A stretch of DNA of 64,000 nucleotides, taken from CAUZIZ01 sp965218775. GTDB taxonomy: Bacteria > Acidobacteriota > UBA6911 > RPQK01 > JAJDTT01. This document shows, piece after piece, positions 8,379 to 16,980 of this stretch; the first letter of the stretch is position 1; each line of letters opens with the position of its first letter. Under the pieces are notes generated by a model. That model did not search any database, was not told the DNA's origin, and was given only the letters and a program-made list of their open reading frames with translations. The stretch spans positions 1,364,001 through 1,428,000 of the forward strand of contig CBDCLS010000004.1 in the NCBI GenBank assembly GCA_965218775.1, read 5' to 3'. The position numbers and the translations under genes were made by a program.

Positions 8379-10265
8379 TCACTTCTCAGTAAGGCTAAAG
8401 GCAACCAGCACATCGGAGGTCTCGTCAGAGTAGGGACCCCCTCCGCCGGCGGCGATCACGACCATCTGTTTTCCGCTCTCGCGGTCCAGATAGGTGGCTG
8501 GGGTGGCATAGCCGTCCGCCTCCAGCCGGGTCTCCCAGAGCTCTTTTCCGCTGGCCGCGTCGAAGGCTCGAAAGCGGCGGTCTTTGGTGGCGGCGATGAA
8601 GACCAGGCCTCCGGCGGTGACCACCGGCCCTCCGACGTTAACGGTCCCAGTCTGAGGCACTCCCTTGGCTGTCAATTCATCCACGATTCCCAGCGGGACC
8701 TGCCAGGCCAGCTCGCCGCTGTTCAGATCGACGGCACTCAAGCTTCCCCATGGAGGCTTTTGGCAGGGCCAACGACGTTTGTCCCAGAATCGCCCCCCTC
8801 TTCCTCGAGCGCTGCCTAGATGGCTGACATTGGCGTACAGAAGTCCGCTGTTTGGGTCGAAGGCGACACTGCCCCAGTTGGAGCCACCCATGCTTCCCGG
8901 GAACACTAATGAGGGTTCCTCCATCGTGGGATAGAGGCCCGGGAAATCCAGAGAGTCGAAGAGCTCCAAGCAGTAGCGGTGGTGCTCGGGGGTCACACTG
9001 CTGACGTCTTCTCGGGTGAACCGGTGGGGAACCAGTGGGGGCGGCTTGGTGGGAATTGGCTGGGTGGGCCAGGTGAAGACTCCCCCCTTCTTGGCCCGGG
9101 GCATAGGACGCTCCTCGACTGGAAAGACGGGCTTCCCCGTGACCCGGTTCAAGACGAAGAGGAGAGCCATTTTGGTGGCCTGCACCACGGCCGGAATCTC
9201 TTTGCCGTCCTGTCGGAGGGTCACCAGAGCAGGCTGGGAAGGTAGGTCGTAGTCCCAGATGTCATGGTGCACGATCTGGTAGTACCAGCGCAGCTTCCCG
9301 GTCTGGGCGTCCACTGCCAGCAGCGAGGTGCCGAACAGGTCCTGTCCCTGACGATCGCTTCCCGGAGCCTTGAGGCCATCTGCCTCCACATCTCCTGTGG
9401 CTTGAGCCGTGGGGAGAAAGACCAGGCCGCGCTCACTGTCTACGCTGATAGGAGCCCATACATTGGCCTTACTGCGGTCCTTCCAGGAGTCTCCTTTCCA
9501 GCTGTCGTTTCCCTCTTCACCGGGCTCGGGAATGGTGTTGAATACCCAAGCCAGCTTTCCGCGGCGCGCGTCGAAGGCTCGAACCTTGCCGCTGGGCCCC
9601 TTTCCCCCGTAAGGCCCCGGAATGATGCGTGAGCCCACGATGATCAGGTTCTTGTAGATGGCAGGCGGGGAACTGACGCCATACTCGGATCCCGCCCAGC
9701 GGTCGGAGACCCCTTTGCGAAGGTCGACCTCTCCCTGCTTCCCGAAGCTGGGACACGGCTTTCCAGTAGCGGCGTCGAGTGCGATCAATCGACCATCTCC
9801 GGTGCCCAGGATGATCCGTTGATCGAGACCTCGCCCCGTCTCATCCTGCCCCTCCCAGAAGGACACTCCCCGGTGCTGCAGGTACTCCCTCTTCTCGCCC
9901 TTTCCCTCCTGGGGATCGAAATCCCAGATTTCGGCTCCGCTTCCGGAATCCAGCGCGACCACACGGCTGGAGGGAGTCGAAAGGTAGAGCATGTCTCCCA
10001 CGATCAGCGGGGTGCTCTCGAAGGCGGCGATCAAGCTCTTGGGCGCCGAGACGTGGGGTCGTTTGACCTCGCCCATGTGGTAGGTCCAGGCTCGTTTCAA
10101 TTTCGAGATATTCCCCGTATTGATCTGCTTGAGCGGCGAAAAGCGGGTGCCTCCCGGGTCCCGGCCATAAGAGCGCCACTCACCAGCTCTCTGAGCCAGA
10201 GGCGTGCTGCCCAACCAGAAGGACAGGACGGCACTCAAGAAGAATGGCAAAAAGAAAGCCCGCAT
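8379..10265 (-). CDS. PQQ-dependent dehydrogenase (quinoprotein glucose dehydrogenase-like)
   Basis: About 628 residues from ATG 10265, with an N-terminal signal peptide (MRAFFLPFFLSAVLSFWLG). The mature part starts EWRSYGRDPGGTRFSPL, the hallmark first blade of the eight-bladed beta-propeller. It keeps repeats such as GDGRLIALDAATGKP, WYYQIVHHDIWDYD and GSMGGSNWGSVAFD. These are typical of periplasmic quinoprotein sugar or alcohol dehydrogenases, which oxidise the substrate and pass electrons to a quinone or cytochrome. No heme CxxCH is visible, so it is not a quinohemoprotein. The longer frame to 10295 adds only a hydrophilic leader. Substrate unknown. Confidence 0.85.
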   Translation of the reverse strand: MRAFFLPFFLSAVLSFWLGSTPLAQRAGEWRSYGRDPGGTRFSPLKQINTGNISKLKRAWTYHMGEVKRPHVSAPKSLIAAFESTPLIVGDMLYLSTPSSRVVALDSGSGAEIWDFDPQEGKGEKREYLQHRGVSFWEGQDETGRGLDQRIILGTGDGRLIALDAATGKPCPSFGKQGEVDLRKGVSDRWAGSEYGVSSPPAIYKNLIIVGSRIIPGPYGGKGPSGKVRAFDARRGKLAWVFNTIPEPGEEGNDSWKGDSWKDRSKANVWAPISVDSERGLVFLPTAQATGDVEADGLKAPGSDRQGQDLFGTSLLAVDAQTGKLRWYYQIVHHDIWDYDLPSQPALVTLRQDGKEIPAVVQATKMALLFVLNRVTGKPVFPVEERPMPRAKKGGVFTWPTQPIPTKPPPLVPHRFTREDVSSVTPEHHRYCLELFDSLDFPGLYPTMEEPSLVFPGSMGGSNWGSVAFDPNSGLLYANVSHLGSARGRGGRFWDKRRWPCQKPPWGSLSAVDLNSGELAWQVPLGIVDELTAKGVPQTGTVNVGGPVVTAGGLVFIAATKDRRFRAFDAASGKELWETRLEADGYATPATYLDRESGKQMVVIAAGGGGPYSDETSDVLVAFSLTEK

Positions 10266-10303
10266 TGCTGATCCTCCAGATCCTCGTTCAGCCACCGCAG
10301 AAA

Positions 10304-10316
10304 GGGACAGACTGTT
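10304..10316 (+). repeat. GGGACAGACTGTT motif copy
   Basis: The 13-mer GGGACAGACTGTT between the PQQ dehydrogenase and the DHDPS-like gene recurs exactly at 11389-11401 and with two changes at 11365-11377, on the other side of the DHDPS-like gene. Confidence 0.5.
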
Positions 10317-10417
10317 CTACTGTTCCAGATCATCGCATGGATCGCAAGCCGATTGGGCCTTTCCCGGCTTCCACAATTGTGCTACTTATCTCGACGGTAG
10401 AACTTTGGAGGTAGAGA

Positions 10418-11317
10418 ATGGCCCTGCGAGGAATCTTACCCATCGTTGCGACTCCCTTCGGGAGCGAGGGCGAGCTGGACGAGAGCGCCCTGGCGCGGGT
10501 GGTCGATTTCTGCCTCGATTGCGGCGCCCATGGATTGGTCTGGCCGGCGGTCGCCAGCGAATTCTACGCTCTCAGCGAAGAAGAGCGTACTCGAGGAATA
10601 AGGTTAGTTTTGGAGGTTGCGAAGCAACGAATACCGGTCGTGGCCGGTGTTGCGGCAAGCAGCAGTCAGGTAGCGGCGGCATTGACCGAAGATGCGATCA
10701 CGGCCGGCGCCTCTGCTGTCATGACACTCCCTCCCTATGTCGTCAAGGAATCGGCGGCCGGCGTGCGCCGATATTTCAAGTCGATCTGTGAGGCGGCCCA
10801 GGGCAGGGATGTGATCTTGCAAAACGCCCCACCTCCGCTGGGACAGGGTTTTCCCCCTCAAGTGGTCTTGGCCCTTGTTGAAGAGACTCCCGGCATCACC
10901 TACGTGAAGGAGGAGACCGTCACTAGCGGCCACGCACTCAGTTCGATCCTGGCGCAGCCTCCTTCCCGTTTACAGGGGGTTTTCGGAGGAGGCGGGGGCC
11001 GAGCCATTATCGAGGAGTACCATCGGGGTGCCTGCGGGGCCATGCCTGCCTGCGAATACACAGACGTTTTCGTCACGCTTTGGAACGTGCTCGAAGATCG
11101 ACGACTTGATGAGGCCCGGGCCTTGTTCGAGAGGGTTCTGCCTCTATTGAGCATGCAGGCCGTGTTACGAATGGCCTTTACCAAAGCGGTCCTGGCTCGG
11201 CGGGGTGTGCTCGATTCTCAGGTCGTGCGTATTTCAGGTGGCCTGGAACTGGACGAAACCGACCGCGCTGAGCTGGAGGCCTTGTCGACCCGCATCGCGG
11301 GCGACCTGAGAGTTTAA
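10418..11317 (+). CDS. Dihydrodipicolinate synthase/N-acetylneuraminate lyase family protein
   Basis: A 299-residue TIM-barrel lyase. It has the N-terminal GILPIVATPFGSEGELDE, the Tyr region MTLPPYVVKES (near residue 107) and the Schiff-base lysine in GITYVKEETV (near 163). Family members cleave or form 2-keto acids by aldol chemistry through that lysine. Next to an enolase-superfamily dehydratase, a sugar-acid or keto-acid catabolic step is more likely than lysine biosynthesis; that is an inference. A good ribosome site (GGAGGTAG) lies 8 bases before the ATG. Confidence 0.85.
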   Translation: MALRGILPIVATPFGSEGELDESALARVVDFCLDCGAHGLVWPAVASEFYALSEEERTRGIRLVLEVAKQRIPVVAGVAASSSQVAAALTEDAITAGASAVMTLPPYVVKESAAGVRRYFKSICEAAQGRDVILQNAPPPLGQGFPPQVVLALVEETPGITYVKEETVTSGHALSSILAQPPSRLQGVFGGGGGRAIIEEYHRGACGAMPACEYTDVFVTLWNVLEDRRLDEARALFERVLPLLSMQAVLRMAFTKAVLARRGVLDSQVVRISGGLELDETDRAELEALSTRIAGDLRV

Positions 11318-11356
11318 CCCTCGTCATAGATCAAGGCAGCTCGGAATGCCATCGTT

Positions 11357-11404
11357 GTGAGAACGGAACAGATTGTTTTCGTGAGAAAGGGACAGACTGT
11401 TTTT
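11357..11404 (+). repeat. 24-bp tandem direct repeat, two copies
   Basis: Two adjacent 24-mers (11357-11380 and 11381-11404), each GTGAGAA then GGRACAGAYTGTTTT, match at 20 of 24 positions. They contain the motif also found at 10304. They look like remnants of a dispersed element or binding site rather than coding DNA. Confidence 0.55.
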
Positions 11405-11481
11405 ATTGAGCCCGTATTCGCTAGATACCTGCATGCCCGGGTCAAAGCCCTTCTGTCAGTGACCACCCGCAGGGATTCCCC

Positions 11482-12693
11482 ATGAAGATTGTCAGCATCG
11501 AGGCCTTCGCGCTGCAGATTCCCTTGGCAGAAGCCTACTGGGGCAGTCGGGCCTGGGGGGACCAGGAGTCGGACGCGGACGGAAATTCTGATGCGCATTG
11601 GCATGGGTTTCCCGCCCTGGGACGCCTCCAACCGGCGTATTCGGAAGGGATCTGTACGGTAGTCGTGAAGGTTGTGGCTGACGACGGTCTGGTGGGTTGG
11701 GGCGAGGCCAAAGCACCAGTGGCTCCCCGCGTGGCTCGTGAGGTCGTCACGGATCTGTTAGCCGACCGACTCATCGGAAAAGACCCCAGGGAAGTGGTCC
11801 CGCTGTGGGAGAACATGTACAGCTCGATGCGCCTGCGCGGACACTCTCATGGCTTTCTTCTCGAAGCCATCAGTGGCGTGGACATGGCTCTTTGGGATCT
11901 GCTCGGAAAATCCCTCTCCACGCCCGTCTACAGACTCCTGGGCGGGGCTTTCCGTCGCCGGATTCCCGTCTACGCATCCGCAGTCCGCGGACTCGGTACC
12001 GGGGCCACCTCCGAAGACTGGAAAAACCTCGAACAAGAGGCCAGTTCCTTCCTCGAGCGTGGGTTCACTGCGATGAAGATGGCGGCTGGACACGGAGTGG
12101 AGGCGGACCTGGCTAGTGCTCGCCGAGTGCGCGAAGTCATTGGCCAGGAGGTCGAGCTCTACGTGGATGCAGCCGAGCGATACAGCGTTCCCCAGGCTGT
12201 CCAACTGGCCAGGGCGTTGGAACCTCTCGGTATAGGCTTCCTGGAGGCGCCTCTGCCCCTCGAGGACCTGGACGGATACGCCGAGCTGGCGGGAAGGACC
12301 TCCCTGCCTATTGCCAATGATCTTTTGGTCAATCGACACGAGACCCTTCAGCTCCTCCTGCGGCGCGGACTGGGTCTGGTGCAACCCGATGTCTGCCGCG
12401 CCGGGGGCATCACCGGGTGTCTCCGCATTGCCCAGCTGGCCGACGTCTTCGGAGTGCCCTTCCAACCTCACGTGAGCCTGGGATCGGCCATCCATTTCGC
12501 TGCCAGTCTGCACCTCGCCGCGACTGCACCGAACCTCTTTCGCATGGAGTTCTGGGCAGGGGACAATCCCCTGGGCGAGTCAGTGCTCCGCAAGCCTTTG
12601 CTTGCCCTCGAGGATGGATTCGTCCTGGTCCCAGAGGAGCCGGGATTGGGGGCCGATGTGGACGAAGAGAAGCTGCTGAAGCACATGCTCTAG
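11482..12693 (+). CDS. Mandelate racemase/muconate lactonizing enzyme family (enolase superfamily)
   Basis: A 403-residue protein with the capping domain (starting MKIVSIEAFALQIPLAEAYW) and TIM barrel. Metal ligands are visible as the Asp of LYVDAAERY, the Glu of GFLEAPLPLED and the Asp of IANDLL. The barrel Lys region reads FTAMKMAAGHG, and the His of the His-Asp dyad lies in FQPHVSLG. These enzymes abstract a proton alpha to a carboxylate, usually as acid-sugar dehydratases. With the DHDPS-like lyase just upstream it could form a short dehydratase/aldolase route; substrate unknown. Confidence 0.85.
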   Translation: MKIVSIEAFALQIPLAEAYWGSRAWGDQESDADGNSDAHWHGFPALGRLQPAYSEGICTVVVKVVADDGLVGWGEAKAPVAPRVAREVVTDLLADRLIGKDPREVVPLWENMYSSMRLRGHSHGFLLEAISGVDMALWDLLGKSLSTPVYRLLGGAFRRRIPVYASAVRGLGTGATSEDWKNLEQEASSFLERGFTAMKMAAGHGVEADLASARRVREVIGQEVELYVDAAERYSVPQAVQLARALEPLGIGFLEAPLPLEDLDGYAELAGRTSLPIANDLLVNRHETLQLLLRRGLGLVQPDVCRAGGITGCLRIAQLADVFGVPFQPHVSLGSAIHFAASLHLAATAPNLFRMEFWAGDNPLGESVLRKPLLALEDGFVLVPEEPGLGADVDEEKLLKHML

Positions 12694-12873
12694 CCCAAGG
12701 TCTATCACAACAAGAACAGTTCGCAGCGGCTTAGTCGTCTACCGGACTGGGTAAGCTCGGCGAACCCAGTCTCAGTCGTGATCAAGAATGACGCGGGTCT
12801 ACTCAGGAAGGAAGTGACCTGATCTGAAGTCTCCAGCAGGTCAACCTTCTGGCGAGCGTAGAAGACAAAGACG

Positions 12874-13554
12874 ATGACAGTAGAATCTTCTCCGTCTTTT
12901 GACTTCAAAGGTAAGCGGGCCTTGGTGACAGGCGGGTCCCGCGGGCTGGGAGCCGCCATCAGTCAAATGCTGGCCGCCAGCGGCGCACACGTGTTCATGA
13001 ACTACCGTGAAGACGAGAACAGCGCTCAGCGGACGAGCCAGGCCATTTCCGCTGGAGGAGGAGCCGTGGCTCGGATCCGGGCAAACCTCCTCGTCTCACG
13101 AGAGATTCGCGACATGTTCGGACGCATTTCCTGCTCAGGTGGCCTCGATTTCCTGATCCACTCCGCGGCGCTGGGTTCCTTCAAGCCTCTGGTGGAGGTC
13201 CGGCCCAATCAGTGGGAGCTGACTCTGAACACCAACGCCAGGGCACTCCTTTTGTGCGTCCGGCAGGCCCTGCCCTTGATGGAAGGTCAGGAGGGCAGGG
13301 TTGTGAGCTTGTCGAGTCTCGGAAGCGAACGCTACGTGCCATCATACGGAGCGATCGGAGTGGCGAAGGCGGCGCTGGAGTCAATGACCTGTTATCTGGC
13401 GGTGGAACTGGCTCCCCGGGGAATCAACGTCAACGCAGTCTCAGCAGGCCTGGTCGAGACCGAGTCCATCCGGCGCCATCCTGATTACGCCCCGCTACGC
13501 TCCGAGGCACTCGCTCGCAGCCCCAAAGCGACCTCGGACGGTATCGAGTCATAA
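12874..13554 (+). pseudogene. SDR oxidoreductase (FabL-like), C-terminally truncated
   Basis: The protein starts FKGKRALVTGGSRGLGAAIS, the Rossmann TGGxxGxG motif, and keeps the catalytic Tyr and Lys with the six-residue spacing of FabL-type enoyl-ACP reductases (YGAIGVAK). LAVELAPRGINVNAVSAG follows. After ARSPKA the family sequence stops and a few unrelated residues (TSDGIES) lead to TAA. About 30 C-terminal residues, including the usual GQTIIVDGG strand, are missing. At this point the DNA continues in another frame as a piece of waaA. The product would lack part of the core fold and is probably inactive. Confidence 0.75.
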
Positions 13555-13679
13555 GACCCTTTTTCCAAAGAGTTCTATCCTGTGCCGACTGGATTGGGGT
13601 CCTCAGCCAGCAGGAAAAGGAACGATTGCACCAGATCGGTGGGAGTCTCGACCGGCTGGAGGTAGTGGGTAACTCAGCG
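13527..13679 (+). pseudogene. waaA: waaA (Kdo transferase) internal fragment
   Basis: In the frame that starts at multiples of three, the DNA reads GRYRVIRPFFQRVL, then GVLSQQEKERLHQIGGSLDR and LEVVGN. This matches the middle of WaaA/KdtA, where the usual text is a RYR...RPLF...VL helix, QSEEDAERFRALG and V-x-VTGN. It begins inside the end of the SDR frame and stops after about 50 residues, where lpxB sequence takes over in a different frame. It has no start codon and is a gene fragment. WaaA adds Kdo to lipid A. Confidence 0.7.
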
Positions 13680-13698
13680 TCGGCTGGACGACCGGATC

Positions 13699-14130
13699 CG
13701 ATTGTGCCTCGGGGGTCGAGACGCAATGATCGCTTCGGATCTCCTCTTGCTGTGCTCAGGCACGGCTACCCTGGAGGCCATGATTCTGGGCCGTCCCATG
13801 GTGGTTGCATACAGACTCTCCTCAATCTCGAGAGCGGCTGTGAGGCTCCTGAGAGCGATCGGCTTGATCGATACCGATGCGATCGGGCTTCCCAATCTGC
13901 TGGCCCGAGCGAAAGTAGTCCCGGAGCTCTGCCTGGGTGAGATTCACGCGTCCAGCCTGGCACACGAGCTCTGGTCAATTCTCGAGGATCGCCCCAGACA
14001 GATCGAAATGAGGAAGACTTTGTTGGCTTTGAGCGACCTGCTGGGAGAGAAGGGCAGCTTGGAGAGGGCTGCGCTTGCGGTGTTGGGGCAGGCTCCCGGT
14101 ATAGTGGAACAAGCCAAAAGAGGGACATAG
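13699..14130 (+). pseudogene. lpxB: lpxB (lipid-A-disaccharide synthase) C-terminal fragment
   Basis: The frame gives ASDLLLLCSGTATLEAMILG and then PMVVAYR and IGLPNLLARAKVVPEL. This is the C-terminal donor-binding half of LpxB, with the SGTATLE nucleotide-binding loop and the PNLLA...VPEL block. About 140 residues remain of a usual 380; the acceptor domain is gone. In its place directly upstream is a waaA fragment. An ATG at 13726 could start translation, but half an LpxB cannot be active. An intact copy elsewhere in the genome would be expected if the organism makes lipid A. Confidence 0.8.
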
Positions 14131-14218
14131 CCTGGGGCTGGTGTGGTCTAATGCAAGCTGCCGGTTGACGATCATCCGAGCACACGACGTTGCTGCGGAC
14201 AGCCAAGGAGTCGATTCC

Positions 14219-15907
14219 ATGCCCACGATGACAGGAGCCCGCTTTCTCGCCGAGACGCTTCACGGATACGGTGTCACGCACTTCTTCTTCATGCCCGTGA
14301 TCGTGCCCGAAGCCATGCCCGAAATGGAGCGGCTGGGGATCGCCCGAATCATGACTCACGGCGAAAAAGCGGCCGCCTACATGGCAGATGCGTACGGACG
14401 AATGAAGCACGGTGTCGGCGTCTGTGGGGCACAGTCGGTTGGAGCCGTTAATCTGGCGGCCGGGTTGCAGGATGCCTATCTGGCTTGTTCACCCGTCCTT
14501 GCCCTTACCGGCCGGCTTCCGCAGATCCAACAATACCGCAACGCCTATCAGGAGGTCGACCACACCGGACCCTTCAGTGCCGTGACCAAGTATAGTGTCG
14601 GTGTCACCGATGTGAAGCAGTTCCCCCTGTTTCTTCGTCAGGCAATCCGGGAGGCTACCTCTGGGACGCCCCGGCCAGCTCATCTGGATCTGGCGGGGAT
14701 AGCCGGAGGTGATGTCATGACCGGTGTGTCAGAACTCGACGTCGTGGTTGAGGCACCCTTTACCCGCGTTCCTCCATTTCGTCCTGAGCCTGACTTGGGC
14801 ACACTCGAAGCTGCCATTCAGCTGCTGTTGCAGGCGGAGCGGCCCGTTGTCGTGGCCGGTGGTGGGGTTACCTGTTCCGGGGCAGGCCGGGAGTTGGTGG
14901 AGCTGTCCGAACGATTGAATCTGCCGGTCATCACAGCCCTCAACGCCAAGCAGACCTTTCCTGCCGATCATCCGCTCGCCGTAGGCGTTTCCGGGCAATA
15001 CTCTCGATCCTGCGCTAACCAGACGCTGGCCGAGGCGGACCTCGTCTTCTTTGTCGGCAGTCATGCCGGTGGACAAGTCACCAACGAATGGCGGATACCA
15101 CGACCAGGGACCCGCGTGATCCAGCTCGATATCAATTCGGCCGAGCTGGGCCGCTCTTTTCCGATTACTGTTGGTATGCAGGGGGACGCACGAGCGTCGC
15201 TCCGCAAGATGATCGATAGCGTAGCCGACACGGTGTCCTCGGAACCGACCGAGGCGCGTGCTGAATGGATCGAACACGTGCAGCAGTTGGTTCGCGACTG
15301 GCGGGCTAGTATCGCATCTTTGACCCACTCTGAAGAGCTGCCGATGAGGCCAGAGCGGCTCTGCAAAGAGCTGACTGACCTTCTGCCTAGCGATGCGGTG
15401 CTGGTCTCGGATACCGGACACTCCGGAATCTGGACCGGGACGGTCCTGGACCTTACCACTCCCGATCAGTCTTACATCCGCTGTGCGGGTTCCCTTGGCT
15501 GGGGGCTGCCTGCGGCAATTGGTGCCAAATGCGCGGTTCCCGATCGGCCTGTGATCTGCTTCACTGGCGATGGCGGCATCTGGTACCACCTCACCGAGCT
15601 GGACACCGCCCTGCGCTACGGCATCAACACCGTAACGCTGGTGAACAACAACGCCTCTCTCAATCAGGAGCAGAAACTCAATGAAACAGTTTACGGCGGC
15701 CGAAAACCGGGCTCGGACGAGCTCTGGATGCTGACCAACGCGGATTTCGCCAAAATTGCAGAGTCCATGGACTGTTTCGGCATCCAGGTCAACAAGCCTA
15801 GCGAGCTAAACGGCGCCCTTGAGCAGGCGCTAGCCTCAGGCATGCCCGCAGTGATCGATGTCAAGACACACATCGAGGGTATTGCCCCCCAGGCATGGGA
15901 TGGATAG
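14219..15907 (+). CDS. Thiamine-diphosphate-dependent enzyme, acetolactate synthase-like
   Basis: A 562-residue ThDP enzyme. The N-terminal pyrimidine domain has the catalytic Glu in IMTHGEKAAAYMADAYGRM. The central domain reads ERPVVVAGGGV. The C-terminal domain has the cofactor motif GDGGIWYHLTELDTALRYG, ending in NN (GDG-x-NN type). The family includes acetolactate synthase, benzoylformate decarboxylase, oxalyl-CoA decarboxylase and sulfoacetaldehyde acetyltransferase; I cannot choose among them. No FAD-specific signature is obvious. ATG 14219 is supported by AAGGAG eight bases before it; a longer frame to 14141 lacks such a site. Confidence 0.85.
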   Translation: MPTMTGARFLAETLHGYGVTHFFFMPVIVPEAMPEMERLGIARIMTHGEKAAAYMADAYGRMKHGVGVCGAQSVGAVNLAAGLQDAYLACSPVLALTGRLPQIQQYRNAYQEVDHTGPFSAVTKYSVGVTDVKQFPLFLRQAIREATSGTPRPAHLDLAGIAGGDVMTGVSELDVVVEAPFTRVPPFRPEPDLGTLEAAIQLLLQAERPVVVAGGGVTCSGAGRELVELSERLNLPVITALNAKQTFPADHPLAVGVSGQYSRSCANQTLAEADLVFFVGSHAGGQVTNEWRIPRPGTRVIQLDINSAELGRSFPITVGMQGDARASLRKMIDSVADTVSSEPTEARAEWIEHVQQLVRDWRASIASLTHSEELPMRPERLCKELTDLLPSDAVLVSDTGHSGIWTGTVLDLTTPDQSYIRCAGSLGWGLPAAIGAKCAVPDRPVICFTGDGGIWYHLTELDTALRYGINTVTLVNNNASLNQEQKLNETVYGGRKPGSDELWMLTNADFAKIAESMDCFGIQVNKPSELNGALEQALASGMPAVIDVKTHIEGIAPQAWDG

Positions 15908-16022
15908 GGAATACAGACCCGCGTGTTCCAGCGTGCTGAGGACTGAATCAGTTCAGGTAGAGGAATTCGTTGGTGGCTAACAGCGCCGAACAGCAGAATA
16001 TCGAACAAGCGAATTTCGAAGG

Positions 16023-16969
16023 CTAGTCCTTCTTCTGGGCTAGCAGGGCGCCGAACATCACCAGGACTCCGCCCGCCCAAAGCAGCCAGGTCGGCTCTTC
16101 GCCCAGGACGATCCACGCCAGGATGATTCCGATGACCGGCTGGGTCAGTCCGATGGCGGTGTGATACGTGAGGGGTAGTAATACTTGAACATGAGCAGAC
16201 TCGCCAGGAATCCGAATCCGGCTATGAGGAGTCCCTGGTAGGCGAGGGAGCCCAAGAGTCCCCAGGCCCAGATCCAGGGCTCCGATTCGAACACTTCGCT
16301 GACGGTGGCAAAAATGACCGTGCCGCAGGCCGCCTGGAACAACAGCATCTTCGCCGGTTGGATGGTCGACACCAACCTCGCGTTATAGACCTGTCTTGCC
16401 CCCAGGAGAAAAGCAGATATCACCGTTAACACGTCGCCCAGGATAAAATTCTCTCCACCTGATGCCCGTAGACCGTCGGCAGAGATGACCGCGATGCCAA
16501 GGTAGGCAATCAGGATTCCCAAGAAGCGTGTTGGGTCGAATCGATCACCGGGTATGAAGAAGTGGGACAGAACGACGATCCAGATCGATGCGGTAACGAG
16601 TAGGACGGTAGCGTGCCCCGCGGTGGTGTACCTGATTCCCAGATTCATGGTGATGATCTGGACCGAGAAGAGGGCTGATAGAGAGAGCAGAGGCCACCAT
16701 TCTTCGCTGCGTATTCGCAGCTCGGCCCTGGTGTAGAGGGCCCATCCCAGGATCACCAGGGATCCGAGTACGAACCTCATCCAGCCCTGACGAATAGCCG
16801 GCGCGTACTGAAGACCGAACTTGATGGCGATCGCGTTCCCGCTCCAGATCGTGGCGAGAAAGAGGAGGAACGCCCCGGCTTTTAGATCGAGCGGTCGCCG
16901 ATGGTCCACTGCTGGGCCAGCAGGTGCCCTCTTGCCTCCGGGAGCCTGGTGCTGAGCGGAATTCCTCAC
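16023..16969 (-). pseudogene. EamA/DMT-family transporter with a frameshift
   Basis: The main frame (16145-16969) codes for nine or so hydrophobic helices of a drug/metabolite transporter and ends abruptly at FKYYYPSRITPPSD. In another frame the minus strand continues TAIGLTQPVIGIILAWIVLG, then EEPTWLLWAG and an LLAQKKD end at 16023. That is exactly the missing last helix and tail of an EamA domain. The break sits at ATCACACCGCC, where one AC too many shifts the frame (about 16154-16160). Either the gene is freshly broken, or this is a sequencing error and the protein is an intact exporter of about 314 residues. Start is GTG 16969. Confidence 0.75.
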
Positions 16970-16980
16970 AGCCTCTTTGG

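Noticed and set aside
13726..14130. Functional short LpxB-like protein
   Set aside because: Only the C-terminal half of the enzyme is present and it is fused to a piece of another gene.
16140..16175. Programmed ribosomal frameshift in the EamA gene
   Set aside because: There is no slippery heptamer or downstream structure, and the family does not use frameshifting; mutation or sequence error is simpler.
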